Positions 1-8,103 of a stretch of 64,000 nt of DNA are shown piece by piece (the stretch's first letter is position 1; each line of letters opens with the position of its first letter). Source of the DNA: HK1 sp965202875. GTDB lineage: Bacteria > Pseudomonadota > Gammaproteobacteria > HK1. The notes under the pieces were generated by a model. That model had not been told where the DNA came from. It did not search any database and saw only the letters and a program-made list of their open reading frames with translations. A program made the translations under genes and the position numbers. The stretch is from assembly GCA_965202875.1 (NCBI GenBank), contig OZ241870.1:4712001-4776000 (forward strand). The letters run 5' to 3'.

Positions 1-114
1 CCAGTCGGTGAGGTTGGCCAAGGTCTTCTTGCGCACCCTTGCGCCCTCGCGCCAGCCTTCTCGCAGCAGGATCGCGGGGCGGGAGTTGCGGTTGGGGACG
101 GTTTCGATATAGAT
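1..114 (-). mobile_element. IS1634-family transposase, 5' fragment (runs off window)
   Basis: Reading leftward from about 114, the minus strand encodes IYIETVPNRNSRPAILLREG followed by WREGARVRKKTLANLTDW. This resembles the N-terminus of IS1634-type DDE transposases (VPNRNSPPA-LLRE-KRTLANLS pattern, recalled from the family). The expected initiator position reads ATC (112-114), and an in-frame stop lies just upstream, so the start is mutated or unusual. The rest of the gene is outside the window. The AT-rich stretch 115-262 probably holds the element's end and separates it from the truncated abiEii. Family call is fairly sure; activity cannot be judged. Confidence 0.65.
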
Positions 115-229
115 GGGAACGAAGGTATCCCGTCATCTTCTCAACGTCAAGTTCCATATCGTCATTTACATGGGAACAATATCCAGCGCCTCCCATGCAC
201 TCTTTTGTTTACCAATCAAACAATTACTC

Positions 230-658
230 TCAATTCAACCCCCAAAATCCCAGGGAACTTCGGTCTAGTTCCAGGGTGGCGTTGCCGCCAAGTGCGGAGG
301 CGTAACGTGACAGCCATTTGCCGCCGGCATGCTCCTCGGGCTGGCGGCGGACCCTGTAGCCTCGGGCAGCAAGGAGACGATTGAGCGCGGCATCGACGAC
401 CGGGCGTTCGGCCTCCATCTCCGCCCGGTCGAGTGCGCCGACGTAGTTCAAGTCGATATCGACAGAGAGCCGGTCGAGGGGGAGGTGGAAAACGTTGAGC
501 GCTGTTCCTCCCTTGAGGGCGAGACGTTCCGACAGGATCGGATCCCGGGCGATCTCCCGCAACGGATCCAGAAGCCACAATGCCTTTTCGAGTGTCCCGG
601 GCTGGTATCCGGTCTCGTTGGCGAGGCGCTGCAGCGTCCGGGCGGAGGGCAGCGCCAT
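230..658 (-). pseudogene. abiEii: AbiEii-type nucleotidyltransferase toxin, C-terminally truncated
   Basis: The 142-residue product starts at ATG 658, directly after the ancestral abiEi stop. It carries the AbiEii/AbiGii nucleotidyltransferase signature: a KGGTALN motif near residue 49 and LSVDIDLNYVG near residue 64, where the acidic residues would bind metal. Full-length family members are about twice as long. Here recognisable sequence stops around ATLELD (near 265) and ends in a short unrelated tail before a stop. The break coincides with IS-type sequence to the left, so insertion of the IS1634-like element is the likely cause. AbiEii toxins transfer nucleotides and arrest growth during phage infection; this copy lacks the C-terminal half and is probably inactive. 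Confidence 0.8.
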
Positions 659-1543
659 TCACAGCCCTTCGAAGCGGCGCTCGACGATGCCGATGGGGAG
701 GATGACGTTCCAACCGCGGATCGTCCTTCCTTCCCCCGGCTTGGCGCCAGCGGCGCTCGACGATGCCGATGGGGAGGATGACGTTCCAACCGCGGATCGT
801 CCTTCCTTCCCCCGGCTTGGCGCCAAGGGCATATCGCGTCCGGGACGGCGCCAGTGCGCGGAGGTCTTCGAGCACGCGGTCCGGCACACCGAGCCGCTCC
901 CGTTCGCGTTCCAGCCAGGAACCCAGCGCGCCGGCGGCCGTGGCGTTGCCGCGCGCGCGTGAGTGCCGGACCAGTGCCGCGGCGTCGACGCGGGCCACCA
1001 GATCCGGCGAATTGAAGAGCTCCTCCGCGCCTCCGGCCAGATCGTAGCGGTCGAACAGATCGGCGATGGTCCGCTCGACCGTCGTCACCTCGACCCCCAA
1101 CCCCAGGCGGTCGATCACCGCCACGCCGTCGGCCGGTACTCCGTTTCGCAGGGCAAAGTCGCGCGGCGGCTTGATGAACCGGCAGGTGAATCCGACCGCC
1201 TCGAACGTGCCCGGCTCCCCGCGCGCGATGATCTGCACCTCATATCCCTCGGAGTAGGCGCAGCCATGCAGCCCGAGGGCCGAGTGGCAGGCGATGATAC
1301 CGTCCCGTCGCAGGCGGGAAGCGGCCAGGAAGCGATCGACGGACCAGATCCGGGCGTCGGCGTGTCTGGGCACGGACGCGAAGACGCCCCGCGCGATACG
1401 CCGGACGTTGCCCGCCTGCAGATGCTGGGTGAGCATCGCGGTGACGGTCCTGTCACCGGGGCGGCGGCCGACGGCGCGGCGTATTCGTCGCGGTGGAAGA
1501 CCGGGTGTGCGCTGAAGAAGGGCGCGGAGATGAGCCGAGACAT
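659..1543 (-). pseudogene. abiEi: AbiEi-type antitoxin, frameshifted at both ends
   Basis: AbiEi antitoxins are winged-helix DNA-binding repressors that neutralise AbiEii. The likely start is ATG 1543 (MSRLISAPFFSAHPVFHRDEYAA). The frame then shifts near 1475-1482, apparently by one missing base, into AVGRRPGDRTVTAMLTQHLQ, the family's second segment. Further on, LHGCAYSEGYEVQI and VTTVERTIADLFDRYDLAGG are recognisable family regions. Near the 3' end a perfect 76-bp tandem duplication (673-824) shifts the frame again. The undisturbed end would be GIVERRFEGL then TGA at 659-661, touching the toxin ATG. As it stands, translation would run through into the toxin gene in another frame. Almost certainly non-functional. 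Confidence 0.75.
673..824. repeat. Perfect 76-bp tandem duplication in abiEi
   Basis: Positions 673-748 and 749-824 are identical head-to-tail copies beginning agcggcgctcgacgatgccg. Because 76 is not a multiple of three, the duplication changes the reading frame of abiEi close to its C-terminus. Lack of any difference between the copies indicates a recent event or ongoing slippage. Confidence 0.95.
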
Positions 1544-1605
1544 GACGGATTCGGGACGTTTCATGCAAATCGATGAAAACCATATATGAAATATGACTTC
1601 GGCCG

Positions 1606-1833
1606 TCAATGGCGCAACATTCGCGTGCCACTACGCCAAAGGCGCCCACGAAGTCCGCCTCGCCATCCGACCGGCGGTGGCGCCGGTCGGCGCCCTTCGC
1701 GCTCGGACTTCAGCGCCTGAAGCTCGGCGCGCAACGCGCGGATCTCGGCCAGGAGGTCGGTGTGCTCCTCGTGGCTGGCCTTCGCGTATTTCTCTTCCGC
1801 ATCGTGGTAGCTCTGCATCGCATTGACGACCAT
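1606..1833 (-). CDS. Small predicted coiled-coil protein
   Basis: A 75-residue reading frame whose first half (MVVNAMQSYHDAEEKYAKAS, then a heptad-rich stretch ending LRAELQALKSER) looks like a genuine alpha-helical coiled coil. The C-terminal third is Arg/Pro/Gly-rich and may be read-through of non-coding DNA or the result of a frameshift. It ends just upstream of the abiEi start, on the same strand, and begins 53 bp downstream of the nirN stop. No family is recognised. It could be a remnant rather than an expressed gene. Confidence 0.35.
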   Translation of the reverse strand: MVVNAMQSYHDAEEKYAKASHEEHTDLLAEIRALRAELQALKSEREGRRPAPPPVGWRGGLRGRLWRSGTRMLRH

Positions 1834-1885
1834 CGCGATACGGAGAGCCGGTCGAGGGCCTGCATTCCCGCCCTCGGATCCGTGT

Positions 1886-3778
1886 TCAATGGCTCGTGCC
1901 GCGGGAGCGGGTGATCCTGTTGTAGACGTTGTACTTGCCCGAGGGCTTGCTCATCGGGATGCGCCTGACCTCTTCGAGGGTGTCCGCGTCATAGACCACC
2001 ACCGCGCCTTGCCGGTCCCGGATGCTGAGCAGCGCGTGGCGTCCGTCGCGGGTGAACTCGACGTGGGCTGCGGTCTTTCCCGGCTCGGGGCGCAAGGTCG
2101 CGACGATCTCCAGGCTCGACTTGTCGATCACGTGCACCGCGTCGCGGTGCGGGCCGAAGAAGACGTCCACCCACGCGTAGCGCGAGCGCTCGTGGCTGCG
2201 CATGAAGAAGCCGGGACCGAGGGTGTCGATACGCTTCACGGTGCACCAGGTCCTCATGTCGATGACGCTGACCGCGCCTTCCTTCAGGTTCGGCGTCGCC
2301 AGCACGGTGCGCCCGCCGCTCTCCCAGGTGATGCCGGAGCCCAGGTGCGGGAGCCCCGGCAGGTCGATCTCCGCGATCCTGCGTCCGGAGTCGAGCGCCA
2401 CGACTTGGCCGAAGCCCTCGCGGGAGGCGCCGATCAGGTGGGTGTAGTCCGGGTCGAAGAAGAAGTCGTCGAGGATGCCGTCGAGCGGGAGCTTGCGGAT
2501 TGCGTGCGGGCCCGGGCGGGGGAACGCGGATTCCGGTGACCGAAGGGGAAGGGCGTCCCGCGCGAGCCCGTCCTCTCCGGAGGCCGCGGACTTCGCAGAT
2601 CGGTGGGCCTGTTCGTCGGACCCGGGACCTCCACCCGCGCCGGGGGCCGTGCTCGTGAACGATTCGGGAGCAAGATTCCGGCAGGGGATCTCCCACACTT
2701 CAGGAAGATCCTTCAGCGCGGCCACGAAGCTGCCGCGCGGCGGCGCCGCGTACACCGCGCTTACCCGTGAGGTCTCCCCGCGATCGTTTTCGACCGGGAT
2801 CACCGCAAGCGGCACGAGCTCCCGGGCGTCGAGCAGCACCAGGGTATGCGGCAGGTAGTTCGCGACCATCACGTACCGGCCTTCGCAGGACACCGCGAGG
2901 TTGCGGGTGTTGATGCCGGCGCGGATCTCGGCGACCGGGGTGAGGTTGTAGAGGTCGTACTGGGTGATCCAGCCGTCGCGCGAGGCGAGGTAGACGAAGC
3001 GCCCGTCCGGAGAGAACTTGGGTCCGCCGTGCAGCGCGTAACGGGTGGGAAAGCGGTGCAGCGGCTCGAAGCGGTCGCCGTCGAGTACGGTGGCGTGGTG
3101 GTCGCCCTGCTCGACGACGATGAACAGGGACAGGGGATCGGCCGCGAACGCCGGCTCGCCGCCCAAGGTGTCCAGCGGCCGGTGCATGACATGGGTGCGC
3201 TCGATCTCCGCCATGCCGAAGCGCGGCACGGTCTCGGGCGGCGTGTAGATGAGGTCGACCAGCGCTTCGACGGCGTCCGAGCCGATGACGCCGGAGAAGC
3301 CCGGCATCTGGGTGGCGGGGCGGCCTTCGGCGATCACCCTTGCGGCAACGGCGCGGCGCAGCCGCTTGAGGTTGCCCGGCAGCAGGGCCGGACCGATGCC
3401 GCCGAGGCGCCCGGCGCCGTGGCAGGACGCGCAGTGCCTGACGAACAGCGTCCTGGCGTTCGATGCCTCGGCGTCTTGTGGAGTCTCTGCCGCGGGTGTC
3501 GTCGATGCCGGCGGTGTCGCCGCTGCGGGGTGCGCTGCCGATGCCGCGAGCATCGGCGGAGTCCCGAGGGTTGCCGGCAGGTCGGGCGCCGCCGGTACCG
3601 ACGGCGGCGCGAGCAGCATCAGCGCAGCCACCGCGCCGGGGATCCGGCGGATCGGAAGTTGCGGAGAGGACGAGCCTTCGGCCCGCGGCGGGCGGGACGC
3701 CCGCGTCCCGGAGGGATATGCCGTTCCCAGGGAGCCCTTTCCAGGCTCAGGGACGTTGGTACGGCTCGCCGGTGCCAT
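1886..3778 (-). CDS. nirN: NirN-type c-heme/d1-binding dehydrogenase of heme d1 synthesis
   Basis: NirN is a periplasmic protein with one c-type heme domain and an eight-bladed propeller that binds d1 heme; it performs the last step, oxidation of dihydro-heme d1. The 630-residue product has a hydrophobic secretion segment near residues 49-64, a CASCH heme site at 116-120, and a d1-type propeller to the end. The C-terminus SGKYNVYNRITRSRGTSH fits NirN rather than nitrite reductase NirS, whose family ends in a different motif. An extra segment of about 50 residues rich in Gly/Ser/Ala interrupts the propeller. ATG 3778 is the only upstream Met after nirJ (38-bp gap), but it adds an atypical leader encoded partly by a REP-like repeat, so the true start may be nearer the signal peptide. 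Last gene of the operon. Confidence 0.85.
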   Translation of the reverse strand: MAPASRTNVPEPGKGSLGTAYPSGTRASRPPRAEGSSSPQLPIRRIPGAVAALMLLAPPSVPAAPDLPATLGTPPMLAASAAHPAAATPPASTTPAAETPQDAEASNARTLFVRHCASCHGAGRLGGIGPALLPGNLKRLRRAVAARVIAEGRPATQMPGFSGVIGSDAVEALVDLIYTPPETVPRFGMAEIERTHVMHRPLDTLGGEPAFAADPLSLFIVVEQGDHHATVLDGDRFEPLHRFPTRYALHGGPKFSPDGRFVYLASRDGWITQYDLYNLTPVAEIRAGINTRNLAVSCEGRYVMVANYLPHTLVLLDARELVPLAVIPVENDRGETSRVSAVYAAPPRGSFVAALKDLPEVWEIPCRNLAPESFTSTAPGAGGGPGSDEQAHRSAKSAASGEDGLARDALPLRSPESAFPRPGPHAIRKLPLDGILDDFFFDPDYTHLIGASREGFGQVVALDSGRRIAEIDLPGLPHLGSGITWESGGRTVLATPNLKEGAVSVIDMRTWCTVKRIDTLGPGFFMRSHERSRYAWVDVFFGPHRDAVHVIDKSSLEIVATLRPEPGKTAAHVEFTRDGRHALLSIRDRQGAVVVYDADTLEEVRRIPMSKPSGKYNVYNRITRSRGTSH

Positions 3779-3816
3779 CCGGGCCGGAAGTGGTTCCGAA
3801 GAGCATCCGGATGGCC

Positions 3817-4983
3817 TTACGCCGTTCGTCTTTCGGGCCGGCACGGATCGAGCTCCTCGTCGAAGAGGTAGCAGGCGGGGTCTTCGGCCCAGGGGTCGCC
3901 GGTGATCCGATGGGCGCGCACCCGGGTGTTGCCGCCGCATACGTCGAGATATCCGCACGCCCCGCAACGTCCCTTCACCGGCCGCGGCCGCTGCCTGAGC
4001 CCCGACATCAGGGCATCGCGGGGGTCGCGCCAGATCTCGGAAAAGGGGCGCTCGCGCACGTTGCCGAGCGGGTAGTGCCACCAGAACGTGTCGGGGTGCA
4101 CCACGCCCAGGTTGTCGATGTTGGCGACGTTCACGCCGGAAGAGTTGCCGCCCCATTGGGCGAGCCTGGCGCGCAGGTGGGCGACGCGCGCGGGAAAGCG
4201 CCGCGCCGTCCAGTGCAGGAGGTAGACCCCGTCCGCGTCGTTGTTGCCGGTGACGTACTCGCGATCGGGAGCGCCGCCGGTCGCGTCGCGCCACGCGGCC
4301 TCGAACAGGCGATCCATCGCCTCGCGCGTGGTGCGGTGCACGGCGTCGGACTTGCGGTTGCGGTTGCCGCGGCCCGCGTAATTGAGGTGGGAGAGATAGA
4401 ACTTGTCGATTTCCTCGTCCGCCATCAGGGCGAGGAGGTCGGGCAGATCCGCCGCGTTGTCCCGGGTCAGGGTGAAGCGCAGACCCACCTTGATGCCGTG
4501 CTCGCGGCAGAGGCGGATGCCGCGCAACGAGGCGTCGAACGCTCCTTGCCTGCGTCGGAAGCGGTCGTGGGTCTCGCGCATGCCGTCGATGCTGATGCCG
4601 ACGTAGTCGTATCGGATCGTCGTGATCGCATCGATGTTGTGCTCGTCGATCAGCGTGCCGTTCGAAGAGAGCCCGACGTAGAAGCCGAGCGCCTTCGCGC
4701 GTTGCGAGATCTCGAAGATGTCCGACCTGAGCAGCGGCTCGCCGCCCGAGAGGATCAGCACCGGCACCCCGAACGCCTTCAGATCGTCCATGACCGAGAA
4801 GATCTCCGCGGTGGACAGCTCGCCCGGGAAGTCGCGGTTCGCGGAGATGGAATAGCAATGCTTGCAGGTCAGGTTGCAGCGCCGGATCAGGTTCCAGATC
4901 ACCACCGGTCCCCGCGGTTTTCGTACCGGTCCGATGGGCGTCGGCTCGATCAACTCGCGCATGTACCGGGAGATCCTGAACAT
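3817..4983 (-). CDS. nirJ: Heme d1 biosynthesis radical SAM protein NirJ
   Basis: NirJ removes the propionate side chains of a siroheme-derived intermediate and installs the oxo groups during heme d1 synthesis. The 388-residue protein has the radical SAM cysteines C36, C40 and C43 (RRCNLTCKHC), then LSGGEPLLR, the SAM-binding GGE motif, and LSSNGTLI. The C-terminal part carries a second cysteine cluster (CGACGYLDVCGG, then PACYLF) typical of SPASM-like auxiliary Fe-S sites. Length and motifs match the family. It lies between nirN and the first siroheme decarboxylase fusion gene, separated from the latter by a 235-bp gap filled with REP-like repeats. Confidence 0.93.
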   Translation of the reverse strand: MFRISRYMRELIEPTPIGPVRKPRGPVVIWNLIRRCNLTCKHCYSISANRDFPGELSTAEIFSVMDDLKAFGVPVLILSGGEPLLRSDIFEISQRAKALGFYVGLSSNGTLIDEHNIDAITTIRYDYVGISIDGMRETHDRFRRRQGAFDASLRGIRLCREHGIKVGLRFTLTRDNAADLPDLLALMADEEIDKFYLSHLNYAGRGNRNRKSDAVHRTTREAMDRLFEAAWRDATGGAPDREYVTGNNDADGVYLLHWTARRFPARVAHLRARLAQWGGNSSGVNVANIDNLGVVHPDTFWWHYPLGNVRERPFSEIWRDPRDALMSGLRQRPRPVKGRCGACGYLDVCGGNTRVRAHRITGDPWAEDPACYLFDEELDPCRPERRTA

Positions 4984-5019
4984 GGTGGGTCCTCGGGGTC
5001 AGTCCTCGGATGCTTTCAC

Positions 5020-5340
5020 CGCGCCTGCCCCGGGAACGCGGGCGTCCCGCCCGCAACACGCTGGAGGCGTAGGCTTTTCGGGCATCGCGGCCCTTGGCCA
5101 TACAAGACCTGTGGCTGCCCTGATGATGCTTCGCCCAAGGAGGCGTGTCCCGGGAACGGTGCGTCCTTCCAGGACACGAGTGTCCCGCCCGCTTGGGGCC
5201 ACGGGACTGAAACCGGGCTCATCGGGTTCGCCCCGCTTGCAAGGAGCGGCTGTTTGCGATGGGCGAGGAAGGATCGGTGGCAGGCGCCGATGCGGGCGAA
5301 ACGCCCGCGTTCCCGGGAGACGCCCGTACTCCTGAAGGAT
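5020..5340. repeat. Cluster of REP-like palindromic repeats in the nir operon
   Basis: Three related palindromic units lie here, around 5028-5070, 5150-5215 and 5285-5335. Each is built on a gggaacg...gcgtcccgcccgc pattern whose arms (gcgggcgt / acgcccgc type) can fold into hairpins. A further copy lies at about 3680-3750 inside the nirN leader, and two near-identical copies occur at 55035-55235. They are intergenic except where they extend coding frames: the last part of the preceding fusion gene and the start of nirN read through them. Confidence 0.7.
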
Positions 5341-6577
5341 CCGGCGCCCACCGCCCTGGCCCGTCAACCGCGGCATCGGAAGGCGGGTCGAGCTTCTTCG
5401 ATTCGTTGTCCGCGGTTCGGGCGGAAGACCGATCCACCGTTTTCAGCCTCAGTCCGGCCTTCTTCAGGATGCGGCGGCTGTACAGGACCTCGTGGGCGCA
5501 GCAGCGTCCGCCCAGTACCCCCCCGATCTCGGCGACGTGCGCCTCGACCTCCGTACGGGTGCGTCCGTGCACCATCGCGAACAGATTGTAGGGCCAGAAC
5601 GGGGGATGCCTCGGGCGCCGGTAACAATGGCTCACGAACGGCAGGGCACCGATCGCGCGGCCGGCCTCGCTCACCTCCGCGTCGCCGACGTTCCACACCG
5701 ACATCCCGTTGGCACGGTAGCCGAGGGCGTAGTGGTTCGGCACCGCCGCAATGCGTCGGACGGCGCCGGTGTCGAGCATGCGTTGCAGGCGCCGCATGAC
5801 CTGCGCCGGCTCGAGGCCGAGTTTCTCGGCGACCGCGTGACAGGGGCGCGGGACCAGCGGCAGCCCTTCCTGGGTGGCGGCGACGATGGCGCGATCCACC
5901 GTGTCGAGTGGACCGCCGGACGTGGGCCGGCGCAAGGCGCTCCCGATGCTCGTCGTATCGAGTGCGTGAGCGCACATTGCGCCGGCCCCTCCGGCCCCTC
6001 GCCTCCCCCCGCACAGCCCGGCCCCGACGCGGCCCTCCCCCCGCATCGGCGCGTCGCGTGCCGGATGTTCGGTTCCGGCCCGCGACGCGGTCGTCTCGTG
6101 AGCGTGCTTCACGACGGTCCCTCCGGGATCCTTCCCGGTGCGGAACCTGAGCCCGATGTAGTACTCCTCCAGCTTCGGCATGTCGTAGACCGGATACCCG
6201 GTGTGCGACGCGATCGCCTCGATGACCCGCGCGATCGCATCGGAAGCCTCGGTGGCGAGCACGAACCACAGATTCAGCGCGTGTTCGCGCTCGTAGTTGT
6301 GCGCCACCTCGTCGAAGCCGTTGACCTGCGCCGCGACCGCATCGAGCCTTTCGGGCGGAACGGACATGGCGGCGAGGCTCACCGCCCCGCCGAGGCGCTC
6401 GGCGTCGAACATCGGTCCGAAGCGAGTGAGCACGCCGCCCGCGAGCAGGCGGCGCAGATGCTCGATGAGCGCGGTTTCCCCGATCCCGAGAGCGTCGGCC
6501 GCTGCCGCGAACGGGCGCTCGCATACCTCGACGCCGTCCTGCAGCGCGTCGACGATTGCACGGTCGAGATCATCCAT
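5219..6577 (-). CDS. Double-domain siroheme decarboxylase subunit fusion (NirDL/NirGH type), copy 1
   Basis: Siroheme decarboxylases of heme d1 synthesis are built from Lrp/AsnC-like subunits (NirD, L, G, H) that convert siroheme to 12,18-didecarboxysiroheme. This 452-residue protein fuses two of them. Domain 1 (about 1-165) has HNYEREHALNLWFVLAT; domain 2 (about 225-390) starts LDTVDRAIVAATQEGLPLV and contains SHCYRRPRHPPFWPYNLF. Both have an N-terminal winged-helix part. A Gly/Arg/Ala-rich linker joins them. The last 60 residues are encoded by REP-like repeat DNA (GVRASPGNAGVSPASAPATD) and are probably not functional; the native end is likely near residue 395. A paralogue follows upstream, so the pair could supply all four subunits. 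Which domain corresponds to D, L, G or H cannot be fixed by eye. Confidence 0.88.
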   Translation of the reverse strand: MDDLDRAIVDALQDGVEVCERPFAAAADALGIGETALIEHLRRLLAGGVLTRFGPMFDAERLGGAVSLAAMSVPPERLDAVAAQVNGFDEVAHNYEREHALNLWFVLATEASDAIARVIEAIASHTGYPVYDMPKLEEYYIGLRFRTGKDPGGTVVKHAHETTASRAGTEHPARDAPMRGEGRVGAGLCGGRRGAGGAGAMCAHALDTTSIGSALRRPTSGGPLDTVDRAIVAATQEGLPLVPRPCHAVAEKLGLEPAQVMRRLQRMLDTGAVRRIAAVPNHYALGYRANGMSVWNVGDAEVSEAGRAIGALPFVSHCYRRPRHPPFWPYNLFAMVHGRTRTEVEAHVAEIGGVLGGRCCAHEVLYSRRILKKAGLRLKTVDRSSARTADNESKKLDPPSDAAVDGPGRWAPDPSGVRASPGNAGVSPASAPATDPSSPIANSRSLQAGRTR

Positions 6578-6591
6578 GGAGGTCTACCTGG

Positions 6592-6799
6592 GCCGCAGCC
6601 TCCACTCCCATGGACGGGGATCCCGCCGGACCGTGGCGCAGTCGCCCGGCGAGGGCGGTCTCCCCGGTCCCGAGGGCCTCGGCCGACACCGAAGACGGGC
6701 GCTCACACACCATGACGCCGCCGCAACGCATCGGCAAGGGCAAGGCCGGGTGACCCCCGGACTTACCCATGGACCGCAACCTCCACTCCCGTGGATGTC
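6592..6799. repeat. Degenerate duplication between the two decarboxylase genes
   Basis: The DNA 6651-6745 is a decayed copy of 6467-6560, which encodes the N-terminus of the downstream gene. On the minus strand it still reads VCERPSSVSAEALGTGETAL beside the functional VCERPFAAAADALGIGETAL. Likewise 6592-6620 (gccgcagcctccactcccat) resembles 6771-6799, the end of the upstream gene. The offsets of 184 and 179 bp indicate that one unit spanning a gene end, spacer and gene start was duplicated and then diverged. Confidence 0.75.
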
Positions 6800-8010
6800 C
6801 AATCCGGGGCGTAACGGGCGCCACGCTGGCGGAAGCGGCGGCGGCTGAACAACACCACGCGGTCGAGATTGTGGACCGCGTCCGGCAGCAGCTCGTCCAT
6901 CCAGCCTCTCACCTCGGCCCGGTCCCGCCCGTGCAGCATGCAGTAGAGGTTGTAGGGCCAGGTCGGGGGACGCCGGGTGCGCCGGTAGCACAGCGTGACC
7001 GGCGCGAGCCGGGCGAGACGCTCGCCGAGCGCGTCCACCCGATCGTCCGGGGCGTCGAAGACCACCATCGCGTTCGCGCGATAGCCGAGCTCGTGATGGC
7101 GCACGACCACCCCCAGGCGCTTGATCACGCCGTCGCACAGCAGGCGCCCGATTCTCCGAATCACCTGGACCTCGGAGAGGCCGATGCGTTCCGCCACCGC
7201 CGCGTAAGGGCGGGCGGTGAGCGGCAGGCCGTCCTGGATGGCGCCCACGAGGCGCCGGTCGAGCAGGTCGAGCGCCTTCGTCGCGGTTGCGCAAGAGCCC
7301 GAACCTGCAGCCACGGCCGCCGAGGACGTCGGGGTGGTCGAGGCCACCGGGGTCGCTCGGGCCGCCGAAGTCACCGGAACCGCCGGCGTTGCCGGGACCG
7401 CCAGGGCGACGGGGACTGCCGGGGCGCCCCGGGCCACCGGAGATCCCGGGGTTGTCGGGGCCTCCGGAGTCGCGGCAGCCTGCGCAGCCGCCGGCGCCGG
7501 CTCATCGCGGCTCTCCGCCGACGGCCGGCGCCACAGGGGGAAGCCGAGATCGATGTGGTAGGCCCGTTCGAGGCGCAGGTCGAGTACTTCGAGGCCGGTG
7601 CGCCGCCGGATCCCCGCGAGGGCTTCGTCGAGGGAGTCCGCGCATGGCGTGGTGAGCACGAACCAGAGGTTGACGGCGTGCTCCCGCTCGTAGTTGTGGT
7701 TGACCGCAGGACAACGGTTCACGCATTCGGCGACCGACTCGATCCGCACCGGCGGAACCGCCATCGCCGCCAGGGTGCTCGCGCCGATGCGGCCCGGCGT
7801 GAGCACCGGGCCGACCCGGCTCACCAACCCCCGGCGCTTGAGTGCGGCCAGGCGCCGGAGCACCTCGCCCGCTTGACAGCCGAGGGAGTCCGCGATCTCT
7901 GCAAAGGGGGTCTCACAGATGGGGAAGCCGCGCTGGTGCTCGTCGAGCAGCCGCCGGTCCAGGGTGTCGAGGACTGCTGCGCCGGGAGATGTGAAGCTGA
8001 CGACCGTCAT
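6763..8010 (-). CDS. Double-domain siroheme decarboxylase subunit fusion (NirDL/NirGH type), copy 2
   Basis: A second two-domain Lrp/AsnC-like siroheme decarboxylase protein, 415 residues. Domain 1 (about 10-180) contains VNHNYEREHAVNLWFVLTTP; domain 2 (about 245-405) contains LDLLDRRLVGAIQDGLPLTA and LCYRRTRRPPTWPYNLYCML. The two are joined by a roughly 65-residue low-complexity linker of Ala, Pro, Thr and Val (about 180-245), much longer than needed. Together with copy 1 it would give the four subunits that other denitrifiers encode as separate nirD, nirL, nirG and nirH. It is transcribed after nirF with a gap of about 90 bp. The second domain is somewhat closer in motif layout to that of copy 1 than to its own first domain, which suggests duplication of an already fused gene. 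Confidence 0.88.
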   Translation of the reverse strand: MTVVSFTSPGAAVLDTLDRRLLDEHQRGFPICETPFAEIADSLGCQAGEVLRRLAALKRRGLVSRVGPVLTPGRIGASTLAAMAVPPVRIESVAECVNRCPAVNHNYEREHAVNLWFVLTTPCADSLDEALAGIRRRTGLEVLDLRLERAYHIDLGFPLWRRPSAESRDEPAPAAAQAAATPEAPTTPGSPVARGAPAVPVALAVPATPAVPVTSAARATPVASTTPTSSAAVAAGSGSCATATKALDLLDRRLVGAIQDGLPLTARPYAAVAERIGLSEVQVIRRIGRLLCDGVIKRLGVVVRHHELGYRANAMVVFDAPDDRVDALGERLARLAPVTLCYRRTRRPPTWPYNLYCMLHGRDRAEVRGWMDELLPDAVHNLDRVVLFSRRRFRQRGARYAPDWTSTGVEVAVHG

Positions 8011-8103
8011 TGCTCTACCGGTCGAGCAGGGGGGCGGGGACGCGCGGAAATGGACCGGGGAGAGAGCACAACGGGCTTTGCTTCATCGGGTTGCACGCCA
8101 CAG

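Noticed and set aside
39..305. An 88-residue plus-strand frame at the left edge
   Set aside because: It is antisense to the IS transposase and abiEii remnants and has no protein-like features.
1886..3778. nirS (cytochrome cd1 nitrite reductase)
   Set aside because: The C-heme plus d1 propeller layout is shared, but the C-terminus (KYNVYNRITRSRGTSH) and the gene order fit NirN; nirS was not found in the window.
4999..5376. Small minus-strand frames in the nirJ upstream gap
   Set aside because: Their sequence (GTRAFRPH, RDTRVLEGR types) is translation of the REP-like repeats.
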